Positions 11,455-22,180 of a stretch of DNA of 64,000 bases are shown in pieces. Source of the DNA: Aaosphaeria pasadenensis (lineage: Eukaryota > Ascomycota > Dothideomycetes > Pleosporales); contig JAKLMB010000024.1 of NCBI GenBank assembly GCA_022813625.1, positions 248,001 to 312,000 of the forward strand, given 5' to 3'. Position numbers and translations under genes: made by a program. Numbering within the stretch: position 1 is the stretch's first letter; every line of letters begins with the position of its first letter. The notes under the pieces were generated by a model. That model was not told where the DNA came from. It searched no databases and saw only the letters and a list, made by a program, of their open reading frames with translations.

Positions 11455-12608
11455 CTACACCTCTGTGGCTGCGAGAGCCTCGTCGCAAGCGGTAAGCGCT
11501 GCGCCAGAGGCTGTCTGCAAGTCGAAGTGGTGCTTTGTATCAAACGCGTCAGAAAGGCCATAAGGGTTGCTGGTGTGGGCGTCGAAGAGAGAGCCGGTGA
11601 AGAAGTCTGAGCTGTCCACCAAGCTAGTTGCTGACTGCTCCAGTTGAGTTTCTGGGAACGAGTCAAAGCTAAACAGATCGTCAAGAGGCTTGTCGTCAAA
11701 GGACGGCATGTGAGGTTGAAAAGAGTAAGATAGGCCAGCGTCGCTTGGAATGGAAGAGAGCGTGCTTGCGAGGTCGACCGACACTGCAGGTCACACAATA
11801 TCGCAGCAGGATATCGTGTCTGGTCGAGATCGGTAATCACGCTCTCTGTGTACGCTGGCGTATCTGGCGCGCAGGACTCGTCTCGTGGCGAGTCCATCGA
11901 GGCCATTGATACGGGGCTGGGGAATGAGGTTTGGCGGGGGTTGACGGTTTCCGAGGGTCCAAGAAGGGCTTCGAAGTTGGTCTCGTTGGCGGTTGATGAT
12001 GTGTCGAAGGTTTCGTCGATGACTACTTCATTGGGGTGACGTTGTTGGAATGCCTTGAGCTGAGCCGCCATGCGGGCCATGGCAGCTCGAGCGGCCTGGA
12101 GGTCGGCCTCGAGCTTGTCCTTCTCATCCTGAAGATGCTCGACCTCTTGTCGCTTGCGCTCGCGGGAGTTGTGGGCTGCGAGGCGGTTACGCTTCACTCG
12201 TTCGATTCTGCGTTGCTCCTTCTCATCCTCGGTCTTGGCCCGCTTACGTGGGGGCAGGTTGGTCTTTGGCTCTGGGAGCACCTGGCCCCATGACTTCCTC
12301 TTCTTTCCGGTCTTGCCGTCGGCTTGTGATGATGTCGAGGAGAGGTCTGGTGTGGCGGGATGTGATGTGGGAGGGAAAGGAGATGAGGTGTATGCGAGAT
12401 GTGCTGCGAAGTCCTCCATCTTGATGGTTGTTGATGAAGGGTCGATGGTAGGTGGTGGTGGGGTAGCGAAGTGATGGTGGGCCATCATGGCCGGGGTGTT
12501 CATGGCCTGTGCGAAAAGAGCGCTGTAGTGGTTCTCTGCCTCCATGGTTGTAGTGGTAGTAAAGGTGTTGATCGTTGTACTGCACTGGTGCTGCTGTATC
12601 TGCTGCAT
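11455..12608 (-). CDS. hacA: HacA/Hac1 bZIP transcription factor of the unfolded protein response
   Basis: Master regulator of the ER unfolded protein response. Joining 12608-11807 to 11786-11455 after removal of the 20-nt Ire1 intron gives 377 residues from the ATG at 12608. The N-terminus carries the KMEDF segment. SWGQVLPEPKTNLPPRKRAK precedes the basic region (EKEQRRIERVKRNRLAAHNS), followed by a leucine-zipper heptad region to about residue 190; this is the HacA signature. Splicing shifts the frame to a Ser/Asp/Phe-rich activation tail (DDLFSFDSFPETQLEQ) ending at 11455. Unspliced mRNA instead stays open to 11253 with an unrelated tail. The start is ambiguous. ATG at 12545 (MEAENHY) has the best context (AACCATGG). 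A conventional intron at 12613-12712 (GTAAGT donor, TCCAG acceptor) would link an upstream ATG at 12738 in frame (MGNTLRRIG). No other intron is needed. Confidence 0.93.
11787..11806 (-). other. hacA: Unconventional 20-nt Ire1-spliced intron of hacA
   Basis: On the minus strand the intron reads CTGCGATATTGTGTGACCTG. The 5' cut lies in the heptaloop CUG|CUGC, closed by a perfect 10-bp stem (ACACGAUAUC with GAUAUUGUGU, one G-U pair). The 3' cut lies in CUG|CAGU, closed by GAC/GUC. Both loops fit the CNG|CNGN rule known for Ire1 substrates. Removing exactly 20 nt changes RYPAAILCDLQ to RYPAVSVDLAS and opens the second reading frame. Confidence 0.93.
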
Positions 12609-12738
12609 CAACCTGGAGGCGAGGAGTTGAGGGGATGATATTCAGATGGAGGAGGTGAGGACAGGTGGCATTTATGGTAGGCAGCGAGGGACAGGGGCGA
12701 GACTGGACTTACCCAATGCGGCGTAGCGTATTGCCCAT

Positions 12739-15335
12739 TAGATTTCTTAATTTAGGCAGTGAATAACGTAAACCCGAAGACGAGACGACTGTGGACCTCG
12801 ACACTCGCAGTGACTCCACCAAAGACCACCAAAGACCATACCCAGGTTCCCTATCTTCCGGCCCAGAACCCACTCACCATCCGCTGCTGCTACAATACGC
12901 TAACCTACACTGTGCTGCTCGTCAATCCCTCGAACTGCTGCGTTTCACCACGGAGTCCGCCCGTGCACCGAGGGAATGTCAGGGAATCCAGGGGGAAGCA
13001 TTCCACCATCCTCCAATCCTCGAATCCTATTCCTCCCTCTCGCCGCACGCTGCACGCCACACCCTCGCCTCCACTGCGTTGTTTGATCCCTCTCCTCGCC
13101 CTTGTTCACACGGCCTCTTCCCTCAGCAATCCTACTCAACTGAGGGGAAGATGCCAAAAAGACGACTTTGGGGTACTCAGCCCTGGGCAACGATCTTTTC
13201 GAAACAAGCACAGCAATTCATCAGATTAGCGGGACCTTTTTCGACCGTCCCATTTCGGTACGGGCGAATCGTAGTGCCAGATTTCCACTGGTGAGATGTG
13301 AGGGCATGAACGGTAACACAGTCAGCGGAACGAGCACGCCAATACTCGGTTCTGTTCATTTCTGTGCAAGCACTGTAACCATCAGCCAGTACGAAGACGA
13401 GACGAGACGTCCCTCCCTCGTTCCAATTATGGTCGGCCGCAACGGCTGGCGTAAGATCGAGACCTGCTCTCTCTCTCTTCTCAGAATAATCAGTCTCAGC
13501 AAAAATACGCTGCAACATCGTTGCATGACATTATTAGCATCACCAACTTGATTTCACAATTCTGCCAGGCGAAGTCACGCACACTCGAGACTTTTCTTCA
13601 TCCGTATATTGTCGCTGCCCGAGCTAACTCAGATGCATCGATCTGCCCTGGCACTGAACCTTCTCGAACATTGGAATGATATGCACCCCATAGTCGATTC
13701 AATATATTTTCCCAGGCTGTTACCCGTCTCTTTAATTGACCCCGCATAATCGCTGGCGAGAAAACCCTTCAATACGTGCAGAGTGCAGATACTCCCGTTG
13801 TCTATATGAATTCACTACCGGGAGATTTGTGTATCTGGGGTAGCAACCTTGCACGGAAGTGTTGTAGAACCTTCCCTTTCGGTTTCATGGGGGGAAGTTC
13901 ATTAGCCTTCCCCGGCCCTCTTCCCGCCAACTACCGTCACATGCTACAGGCACATTTAACGCACTCAATTAATAAAAAATAACGGCTGCAATATAGTAGT
14001 ACGATGATCAATAGTTACTGGCAAAGCTATTGTATGCAAATCTCGGAGGTTGAGTCTGGAATTGAGCGGAACAATTCAACTCCCTTTACTAGTTACGAGG
14101 CCCCTTTGGCCCATTCTTGCGCACCCCTTGGAATAAATCTTCCGTTACCATGGCGTGTAGTGGAGGCGGCGGCGGCGGCGACACTACCGGAGCTCCCTAT
14201 CTCCTCAATCTCGGAGCGCGACGCTACAAAGTACCGGTACGATTGTACGAGTAATTACTGGCGCACAAGCAGATAAAGGTATTGGTGAGTCGTGACACGG
14301 GAACGGGAAACTCCTTGAATAGGCAGTTCCCTAGACTTGGTTTGGACCCTTATTTGCTGCCGCTCTCATTGTTTCGCAATTCCACAAGTCTTGGTCTTAT
14401 TTTCCAACATCTTCCATGACCTTCGCCTTGCCTTTCCCTTCGTGAGGCGGGAAGGGGTGACGATGCGACTCCATCTGATTCTCGATGCTTCGCCCGTCCC
14501 CTCGCAGACGATTGATGGGGTTTGTCGGTCCCAACAAGATCGGCTCAGGAGGCAGTCGTCATTGTGCTGCTCTGGCGCTGCGTAATCGGCACACTAGACA
14601 TAGAACAAGTCCCACATTTGCCATCACCACTGTTATTGAGCGTCATCAGCTACTCTCCCCTACGCTAACGAATCATCAAGGCAGCAGAATTCGAGTCGAC
14701 GACAGCAATCCACGTGGGGATGTCGTATCCGACGATGCTCCTCTCCGCAAGAAATTACAAAGAAACAAGTCAGGAGATCTCGATTTATTTCCATCATTCG
14801 CAACTATCGAACAATAAAACAAAAATGCATTGAAGCCTAGAATTCGCGCTAATCTGAAGCCCGTTCCAGCGACATTCAATTTGAATTGAGTTTCTTTGAC
14901 GATGATGACTGTTCGGTTTCGCAACTGCCGCATGTTCGATGTGCGCGGTGGGAGTAGTGGAGTCTAATCGTCGTTCTCCCTATTGTATCATCGGAGCTCA
15001 CCTGAAGCCGCTACGCTGGGCATCATCGGGGTTTTCTGCGACGATACGAGAGTGATGAATCCCGTGCACGGGACATGCGTTTTGCGTTTGGCCGCCGTGT
15101 TGGGGAGTTGGAATGGGGCAACTGCTCGAATGACCGAAGTTGGACGACCACACACCAACTGGTTGGTTTTTGGTAAACCTTGGTTGCGCACATCTCCTTT
15201 GTGGGAATTCGTTTTTTTACAATAAATGGGATTAATTTCTTTTGGTTCAATTGCTGTTGATACAGACACTAGGCTACGCTTTGAGAGCGTTTCTTTTAGA
15301 GAATTCGTCAATAACGACGACAATAAATGCTATTA
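12739..15335. other. Intergenic region upstream of hacA and downstream of NCA2
   Basis: About 2.6 kb. The first several hundred bases are the hacA promoter and leader. The rest holds only short open frames without domains. A stretch around 14160-14180 is a small GGC-rich run. No gene is supported. Confidence 0.45.
12817..12836. promoter_or_regulatory. 20-bp direct-repeat element upstream of hacA, identical to one upstream of RPT6
   Basis: The sequence CACCAAAGACCACCAAAGAC contains two copies of CACCAAAGAC. It lies 209 bases upstream of the hacA ATG at 12608, and 79 bases upstream of the alternative ATG at 12738. The same 20 bases occur at 53666-53685 upstream of RPT6. A factor-binding role is inferred; no named site is recognised. 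Confidence 0.45.
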
Positions 15336-17504
15336 TCATGTGAACCATTTTGAATAAGCCCAGCGTATCCGTTCCACCACCTCCTTCTGGCGCACGAGTC
15401 CAGACCTCACATCCACCAATTCATCCACCTCCCTCAAGAAGTCGTGGAAGATGCGACGAGGGAGAATCCCACTCGCAGCCTGTCTGAGAAGGTGCACCTC
15501 GCACAGCAAAAGCCCGTGATCTCTGTATGAAAGTTCCCCGAAGTCAGTTGGAGTGGCGGCGACAAGGATGCGATGGATATTCCTGTACGCAGATCGTCGT
15601 TAGTAACAAATTCGCCGTACTAGTAAGAAGGAAAAAGAAACAAGGATCGGGGATGTTTTTACCTCAGAATGAGCAGGAGTTGGCCCTCTCGTGCCCACTT
15701 GCGGACGCTGCTACGGTTGGTGAACATCCCGCGCAACCACCGGTAGGTCCCAATGGAGACGAGGACGCCAGGCGTGAGGCCGATGAAGCCGAAGAGGAGC
15801 TCCTGGCTCTTGAGAATGCTGTCGATGCCGCTCATCGCGACCTCAACGTCGACCTTAGTCTTCTGTATCTGGATGAGCAGCGCGGTAATCAAGTTGCCGC
15901 GGATGGCGCCCATGACGGGCTTCTGCATGTCTTGCTCGTAGGCTTTTAGCACTGGGGTGAGGTCTCCCTCTCTGACTTTGGCGCGGATGTCGGCGATTTG
16001 GGTGTCGTTGAGCGCGGGGCCGTCTGGGTTCGCGACCGCGAAGTCGACGACCATTCGCTCTAAGCTTGCGCGATCGCCTTCCAGGCTTCTCTTGCTGAGG
16101 ATGGAGACTTCGCTGCCCTCGTCGTGGCGGATCGTTCCGATGACTTTCTTGGACGGCTCGACGACCCAGTTCGACCAGAAGTCGATGACCGTCTGGCCGA
16201 ACTCGCGGACCCAGGTTAGGATTTCCTCCTTGCGGTTTATGACAATTCGAAAGATGGTGGTCGATGAGATGAGGAAGACGGATGCTGGGAGCCAATAGCG
16301 TACGAGCAGCGAGGGGCGGCCATTGGTAGTGACTGCGGTGCTGAAGGTGGTCGAGTATTTGCTCAAGGCCTGATTCAATGTATACTGTAGACGCTCGGCA
16401 ACGTCTGCCGGGCGGAGAGATGCAACTGATCGATCGGAGGAGGCGTCGTGCAAGTCATAGAAATCGTCTTCCTGCGTGTAAGCGCCGACTGAGCCGTCGA
16501 ACTTGTCAATTGACATGTCTGCGTCGTTCACCGTGTGAATGACAGCATCCATGAGAGCGATGTTCTTAGCAATGGTGCTCTTCCATCGCTGTCGATTGTC
16601 CTGAGCTCCGTATCGTCCTGGAGTTTGTAAACCGTCTTCGTGAATGCTGGGTCTTGGTTAGTCTATCGAGCAGTGCGAATTGCACGCATCCTGAGCTTAC
16701 CTCTCGTTGCTCAAGCCTTCGCCCAAGAGCAATCCGAGAGCATTCGCGTTCATCAATCGTATCCTCTTCAAAGCATCTCGCTTGCGTTTTGCCTCGCTCC
16801 TGACCAGAGCTAACGGCGAGACGACTTGACGTTGGATGTTTGCGAGAGACCGCTCCTGCACGGCATCCTTGACGAGCCCGTAGAATTGTTGCCAGCCATT
16901 CGCCAATTCCCCGCCCTTGGAGCGAACGTCATGATATATGTCGATAGACCATCGCCACAAACGAATTGGGGACGTCTGGACGGAATATAGGCCCGCGAAC
17001 CTATAGGTATTCAATATGTCCTCCCAATACCAGATCTCGTCCTCCAACGGTATCGTTTGCTCGAGAATGGTACTCAGCACCTCGCCGTACGCCTGTGTAG
17101 TAGCCTTGCTGAGAAGAAGCCATTCCAACTCATGTTCGTATGACGTCTCTGCCTGAAGAGCGCCAGAGTCGTCGTGTTCGGAGAGCTGCGTGCACGTGCT
17201 GCAGCTGCTGGAGATATCTGCTTGCGAAAGCACGGAGAGGATTTTGCTTGTGGGGACGAGCGAGGACTTGGACGACGAGCCGGCGGAGAGGCTCTTGATC
17301 AGCGATTGTAGCTGTGCGATCCGTGCTGCCTTTGCGGGGTCGTGTGTTTCCTCCCGCGACACTGAGAAGCGGTCGCCTGGGGTGGTTGTCTCTGACAACT
17401 GTAGCCGGTCGAGCTGGCTGTCAATGCGATTGACTTGGCTGTCGCTGGTCAGCTGAGGTTGAGGGAAAGAGGAATATGGTGACTTACTCAACCACGAAGG
17501 ACAT
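15336..17504 (-). CDS. NCA2: Nca2-like mitochondrial protein (control of ATP synthase subunit 6/8 expression)
   Basis: Exons 17504-17488, 17438-16701, 16646-15663 and 15582-15336 give 661 residues. The first exon encodes only MSFVV plus part of an Asp codon. This start is preferred because it gives MSFVVDQVNRIDSQLDRLQL across a clean GTAAGT/ACAG intron, whereas upstream in-frame Met codons add non-conserved sequence. The C-terminal half carries the NCA2 family block: a putative membrane segment near YWLPASVFLISSTTIFRIVI, then IQIQKTKVDVEVAMSGID and KSQELLFGFIGLTPGVL (second membrane segment). In yeast Nca2, with Nca3, affects expression of mitochondrially encoded Atp6 and Atp8 and sits in the mitochondrial membrane. 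A CCAAT box lies about 130 bases upstream. Confidence 0.9.
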
Positions 17505-17609
17505 CTTGCCGTCGCGTTGCTCGAAATACAGCACTCATGAAGCACTTCAAGGTGTTGGGGGTGGTCTTCGATCTTATGATTACGCTTATGCTTTTTGCTG
17601 CCGCGGCTG

Positions 17610-17634
17610 TGACGTCGGTGGAGCTCCGGCCAAT
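17610..17634. promoter_or_regulatory. CRE-like site and CCAAT box upstream of NCA2
   Basis: TGACGTCGG at 17610 is followed at 17630 by CCAAT within GGCCAATCA. CCAAT boxes bound by the HAP complex commonly control mitochondrial genes in fungi, which suits NCA2. The sites are seen; binding is inferred. Confidence 0.4.
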
Positions 17635-18400
17635 CAGAACTCAGCTAGGAGGAGTCCTGGTGTCAATCATCCAGCACATCAACACAAAGATATGTGGATC
17701 TGCCACCAGGGTTGATTGTGTCTCGGGAGAGTGCGTCAAAGAATTGGGGTACTGTTACATTGACTTTGATTGCTGTAACTGGCGAAACAGAGGTTGTCGT
17801 ACGGTGATCATTCAGCGATTACACTGCGCTCATGCATTTTGGGACGTTATATCCTCTTGTCACACAAGGCGGCTTGCATTCTAGACTTGCATCAATCATT
17901 TGGCTAAGATACCTTCCATTGGAGGGGACTAAGACGGGGTATCCATGAATGAAATCAAAAGGCCTGGGTTCTTGAGCTTCTCATGATGGTAGTATTGTTT
18001 GACCTACAATCAAACGTTAATTGATTTTAATGTTTGTAGAAACTTCTTAGGTCCTATAGTCAATCAATGTGAATTCTACGAGGTAGCTAGACAAATGACA
18101 AGTCTAGACCCAACAGCCTCAGCAGGTTTCCATCTCTTTGGTCTGCCCCTCCGCGGTTGTGGAAGACCGCACTACAGCAGGGTCGTTGCGGCTCACGAAT
18201 TGGCACTGCAGATAAGCTTCATCAAGCTGAACACAACCTTTGCCTTCTCCAATACACTAGAAATTGTTTTCCTTCTAGACTCGCTCAATCCACAAGTAGA
18301 GCTCCATTTTCACATGCAAACTTCACAGAGAATTCCTGAAGCTTCGTAGTCCTTCCTGCGCCACATCTCGTCGCACCGCCACGAACTAGTACGAACGCGA

Positions 18401-18450
18401 TGACGTCGGCAATTCTACGCCCCTCCGCGTGCGAATCTCCTTATATAACC
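18401..18450 (+). promoter_or_regulatory. CRE-like site and TATA box of the VIP1-like gene
   Basis: TGACGTCGG at 18401 is followed by a TATA box (TTATATAACC, 18441-18450) about 120 bases before the ATG, with a pyrimidine-rich leader in between. This is a typical arrangement for a well-expressed fungal gene. Confidence 0.5.
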
Positions 18451-18571
18451 CCCACCACGCAAGTTCTCTTCTCCAGCATACCTACTACCTCTCCCAAACT
18501 TCTTCCTCGTTCCAACAACAATACCGACGTAAAGAACTCTTCAAATTCAATTATCTTCAACCAAACCAACT

Positions 18572-19417
18572 ATGTCTACCACCGTCCACGTCGAGGGTAT
18601 CTCCACCAAGACCAGCGAAGATGAGATCAAGTCCTTCTTCAGCTTCTGTGGCAAGATCCAGAACCTCTCCGTAACCCCCACCGACAGCGAAACACAGTCT
18701 GCCACCGTCACCTTCGAGAAGGCCGCTGCAGCCAAGACGGCTCTCCTTCTGGATAATACCCAGTTGGGTCCCAACTCCGTGCACGTCACCTCCTCCAAGT
18801 CCATCGACGAGCTTGCTGGCGAGAAGTCCGCCTCAGCAGAGGAAGCCAAGGATGGCGACCACCATATCGAGCAGGAGGAGAAGCCCCGAGGCCGTATCGT
18901 CGCCGAGTATCTCGCACACGGTTACACCATCTCTGACAAGGCCATCGAGAAGGCTCTTGCGCTCGACCAGCAACACGGCGTCAGCAACAAGTTCTTGAAC
19001 GCCCTCAACAACTTCGACCAGAAGACCCAGGCAACCCAGAAGGCACAGGCAGTTGATACCAAGCTTGGTGTGAGCTCCAAGTTCTGGGGTGCATGGGGAG
19101 GCCTCACAAGCTACTTCGACAAGGCCGCCGAGACGCCAACCGGTCAGAAGCTCAGGACTTTCTACGAGACGGGTAACAAGACCGTCCTCGACGTTCACAA
19201 TGAGGCCCGTCACCTCGCTGATATCAAGAAGAAGAACCAACCCGCAACTGGAGCGACTCCCACCGCCGAAGAGGCTGGTCTCGAGAAGATCCCAGGAACA
19301 GACAAGACGCAATGCAACTGCGCCGCTGACACTGGAAAGTGTGCTTGTGCTCCAGGACAGTGTGCTTGCAGTGGTTGCGCCAAGGCCACATCGACCACTG
19401 CTGCTACCTCCACCTAG
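18572..19417 (+). CDS. Vip1-like RRM protein with a C-terminal metallothionein-like cysteine tail
   Basis: An intronless 281-residue protein. Residues 4-75 form one RNA-recognition motif, with TVHVEGI as RNP2-like and SATVTFEK as RNP1-like segments. The middle (GRIVAEYLAHGYTISDKAI, FWGAWGGLTSYFDKA) is the segment found in fission-yeast Vip1 and its fungal relatives, predicted to be helical. The last 30 residues contain CNC-x6-CAC-x4-CAC-x2-C, seven cysteines in the same order as small fungal copper metallothioneins (CxC, CxC, CxC, C). The fusion implies an RNA-binding protein that also binds Cu(I) or Zn(II), or is redox-responsive; this is inference. A TATA box and CRE-like site precede it. 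Confidence 0.88.
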   Translation: MSTTVHVEGISTKTSEDEIKSFFSFCGKIQNLSVTPTDSETQSATVTFEKAAAAKTALLLDNTQLGPNSVHVTSSKSIDELAGEKSASAEEAKDGDHHIEQEEKPRGRIVAEYLAHGYTISDKAIEKALALDQQHGVSNKFLNALNNFDQKTQATQKAQAVDTKLGVSSKFWGAWGGLTSYFDKAAETPTGQKLRTFYETGNKTVLDVHNEARHLADIKKKNQPATGATPTAEEAGLEKIPGTDKTQCNCAADTGKCACAPGQCACSGCAKATSTTAATST

Positions 19418-22180
19418 TTATCTGAATCTTTCTCGATCTCCCTTCGATGATTTCCCCCCGAGCGAGTTTTTATTTCTATCAAGTATGGCCACAGAAAAGT
19501 TGACGAGATTTTTGGTAGTCTAGTGGTAGATCCTGGCGGCAGTATTCTTCACGATCCTGGATATTGATGATTATGATGAAAGCGGATGATATCTGACTAG
19601 TTTTTATTCCCCCTTTTCGAAATGAAATTCTTATCAATACAACTCATTCTTCCGTGCCTATATTTGCTCTATGATCATTTGCGTGACCTTTGAAAAACTT
19701 GATATATTTTCCAATTCGATGCGGCTCTACGCCCATCACAATTCCAATAATACGACCCATCCGTAGGATTGAATCTGTATGACCCTACAGCGTCTAAACG
19801 TCGGACATCTTGCCCAAATCCACCACTCTAGCACCTACGCAATCTGAAGTCAGCAATACTACAACCTCTCCTTTCCTTCTCTACAAAATCGAAAAATAAC
19901 AAAACGTCTTTCAACTTATCACCCTCCTGTTCCCTATGATAGGCAGTTCCTACAAATAACCCTCAACTTCTCACCACCATCTATCTACACACGCTGCCAC
20001 TGTCTACACAGGACCTGTGCTGATGGTTTCCGTAAAAGATAAATAGAGAAGGGGAGCAGGAGGTAGACTGTCTTGACGTCCAATGAACGAATGGATGGTT
20101 GAATACCTTAGGTACCTGTGTACACAGCCCTAGGGCTCAACGGGGCAGTATCAACATATCCCAAATTCTTCCCCACTCTTCTTCGTCTCTCAAGTTAGTT
20201 AATCCGATACATGTGATGCTCATCTCTAAGTTCATACGTTCATTTCTTCTCTAGCAAGATCGTCTTGGTGACAACGATGTGTTGTAGGTTCCAAAGTTTT
20301 GCGTTTGGCGGTGTATATTTTTGAATCTACATTCGTAGTTTGCAACTCTTATGGAAGGGCTTGGAGGGTAGGTAAGAGGGTGATTTGTGGTGCGGGTTAC
20401 TGAGTTTAGTGTAAATGGCGTTTATGTGATGAGAATGGGTTTGATTTTGAATGATGAAGAGAAGCAAAGGAAATTCCTGGCTATGTTGGGTTTGAGCATG
20501 GAATGAATGTGCGAGGCATGTTTGTTCGAGAGTGGTTATCAAGACTGGCCGACATCGCATGTGCGCTATGCATGAGTCGACATTGGTTTTTTTTGGGGAT
20601 GTCTTGTGGTCGATTGGCATATGCGGGCGACAATGAATATGGATAGACAGTGCACTGAGGAGGGACTTTATTTCCTTGTCTGGCGGGGTGAGTGAGTAGC
20701 AGCTCATTACATGTGGAGCGGTGTGCATATATGTTCGGTCTGGCCAGGTGATGAGAGAACGAGGAGGATGGGTTTACAGATGTAGATCAGCCGTTCGCAT
20801 TGTTGTTGTTTTGGAAAAGGGCCCAATGGAAGAGGGTGGATGCGAGAGTGATCGCATCTTTTGACCTGATCTGTGGCAACTCGCATGAAGGAGGCAGCGC
20901 TCTGTAGTAATCTTGGGCGAGTTCATCAGGAGGACAAAAAGACAGTAGCAGATACGAGGCAACTCTGGAAATGATAGGAAAGGCATTGGCAGCAGTGAAT
21001 GATTGGATGGGAAGAGGGGTTGTGGTTAGTCAAGATATACTATTGTAGGTCTAGCTGCAGGGCAAAGGGAAGAGAAGGAAAAAAATGCACATGCACATGC
21101 ATCTGCGGGAGTCGGGACCCCTCTTTTTCCTTATCAGAAGACTAGATTTGGTACGAGTTTTTGACTAATTGTTTGTTGATCTTACTCGTACTACTACATA
21201 CTGAGTACGTAGGAATCTCTGATCGAGATCATGGTTGTGCCAATTTACGATGCGACGACCTTGAAACTACGAAATGACGTATGTAGAGGGATCAGGAAAT
21301 TGGATTTCCCGCACGAGCCCCAATGCGAATGTGAACGAGAAAGACAGGAGATTCCATACGATGCCCATAAGAGATCAAAGAGATTGCAAGTTTCCACGAG
21401 TCTCGAATACGAATGGAGCAAGGCGTGGATGGGAAAATCAGGGATCGGAAGTCGTCCCGTTGCGCAGTCTAACCTGATACGGCAATTACTAGAGGTGACA
21501 ACACTGACTATGCGGCTGACTAGCTAGGGTTCCCCATACGTGCCCTGGATTGGTGTGATTTTTTAAACGGAAAGGGTGGATACAAAACGATGATTATGGT
21601 ATAATTAGTACTCCACATGTATTCAGTGAATTGATGATGGATGATCTGGTGATGATGTCCGCAAACAGCAAAGGATGATGAGGAGGGGAAGGAAGAGGAA
21701 GAAGGGAAAGATAAGAGGAGAGAAAAAGACTGGGCCGGATTTGATGCCGTACGCCTACTTGCACAGACCATCCTGCCTTCTCATTGGCCTGATTGCGCAT
21801 GTTGATCCCACCCCATTGGCTCGGTCCGGCTCCCCCCAAGATTTCTGTCTCGTCTCATCTCGTCTCTACCTTTTTTTAAAGACTTTGCACCCTTCTTGCC
21901 TCTAATCTACCTCAATCTTTCTCAATCCTCACTCCTCCTACTCCGTACTTCAACTAACTCTCCTTGCGTCCAACTTTCTACATTCCTCAACTTCAAACAC
22001 TGTCTTTCCTCTTCTCTCAATTCGTTCCCGGCTATCTCTGACTGTCTTCTTCCATCATTGGGGTTCTTTGAGGCCAAACGCAGACAAAAGCTCTACTCAC
22101 CACTACAGCTACAACCTCCCTCCTTCCACCTGAGCTCCTGCGTGTTGGCATAACCGTAAGATTCAAATCAGGTTGAAGGA
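19418..22180. other. Intergenic region before an MFS transporter gene
   Basis: About 2.8 kb. The first 250 bases are the likely 3' UTR of the VIP1-like gene. No open frame in the middle shows a domain. From about 21840 to 22140 the plus strand is strongly pyrimidine-rich, typical of a promoter or leader for the MFS gene. A short ATGCAC repeat lies near 21085. Confidence 0.5.

Larger units (their letters stand above)
17505..18571. other. Divergent promoter region between NCA2 and the VIP1-like gene
   Basis: About 1.07 kb separates the two divergent starts. Each side carries a TGACGTCGG motif (17610 and 18401). Short open frames in the middle have no recognisable features. Confidence 0.5.

Noticed and set aside
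12791..13294. 167-codon open frame in the hacA upstream region
   Set aside because: No domain, biased composition, and it lies where the hacA promoter and leader are expected.
20327..20728. 133-codon minus-strand open frame in the long intergenic region
   Set aside because: His/Ser/Pro-biased, no domain and no supporting gene structure.
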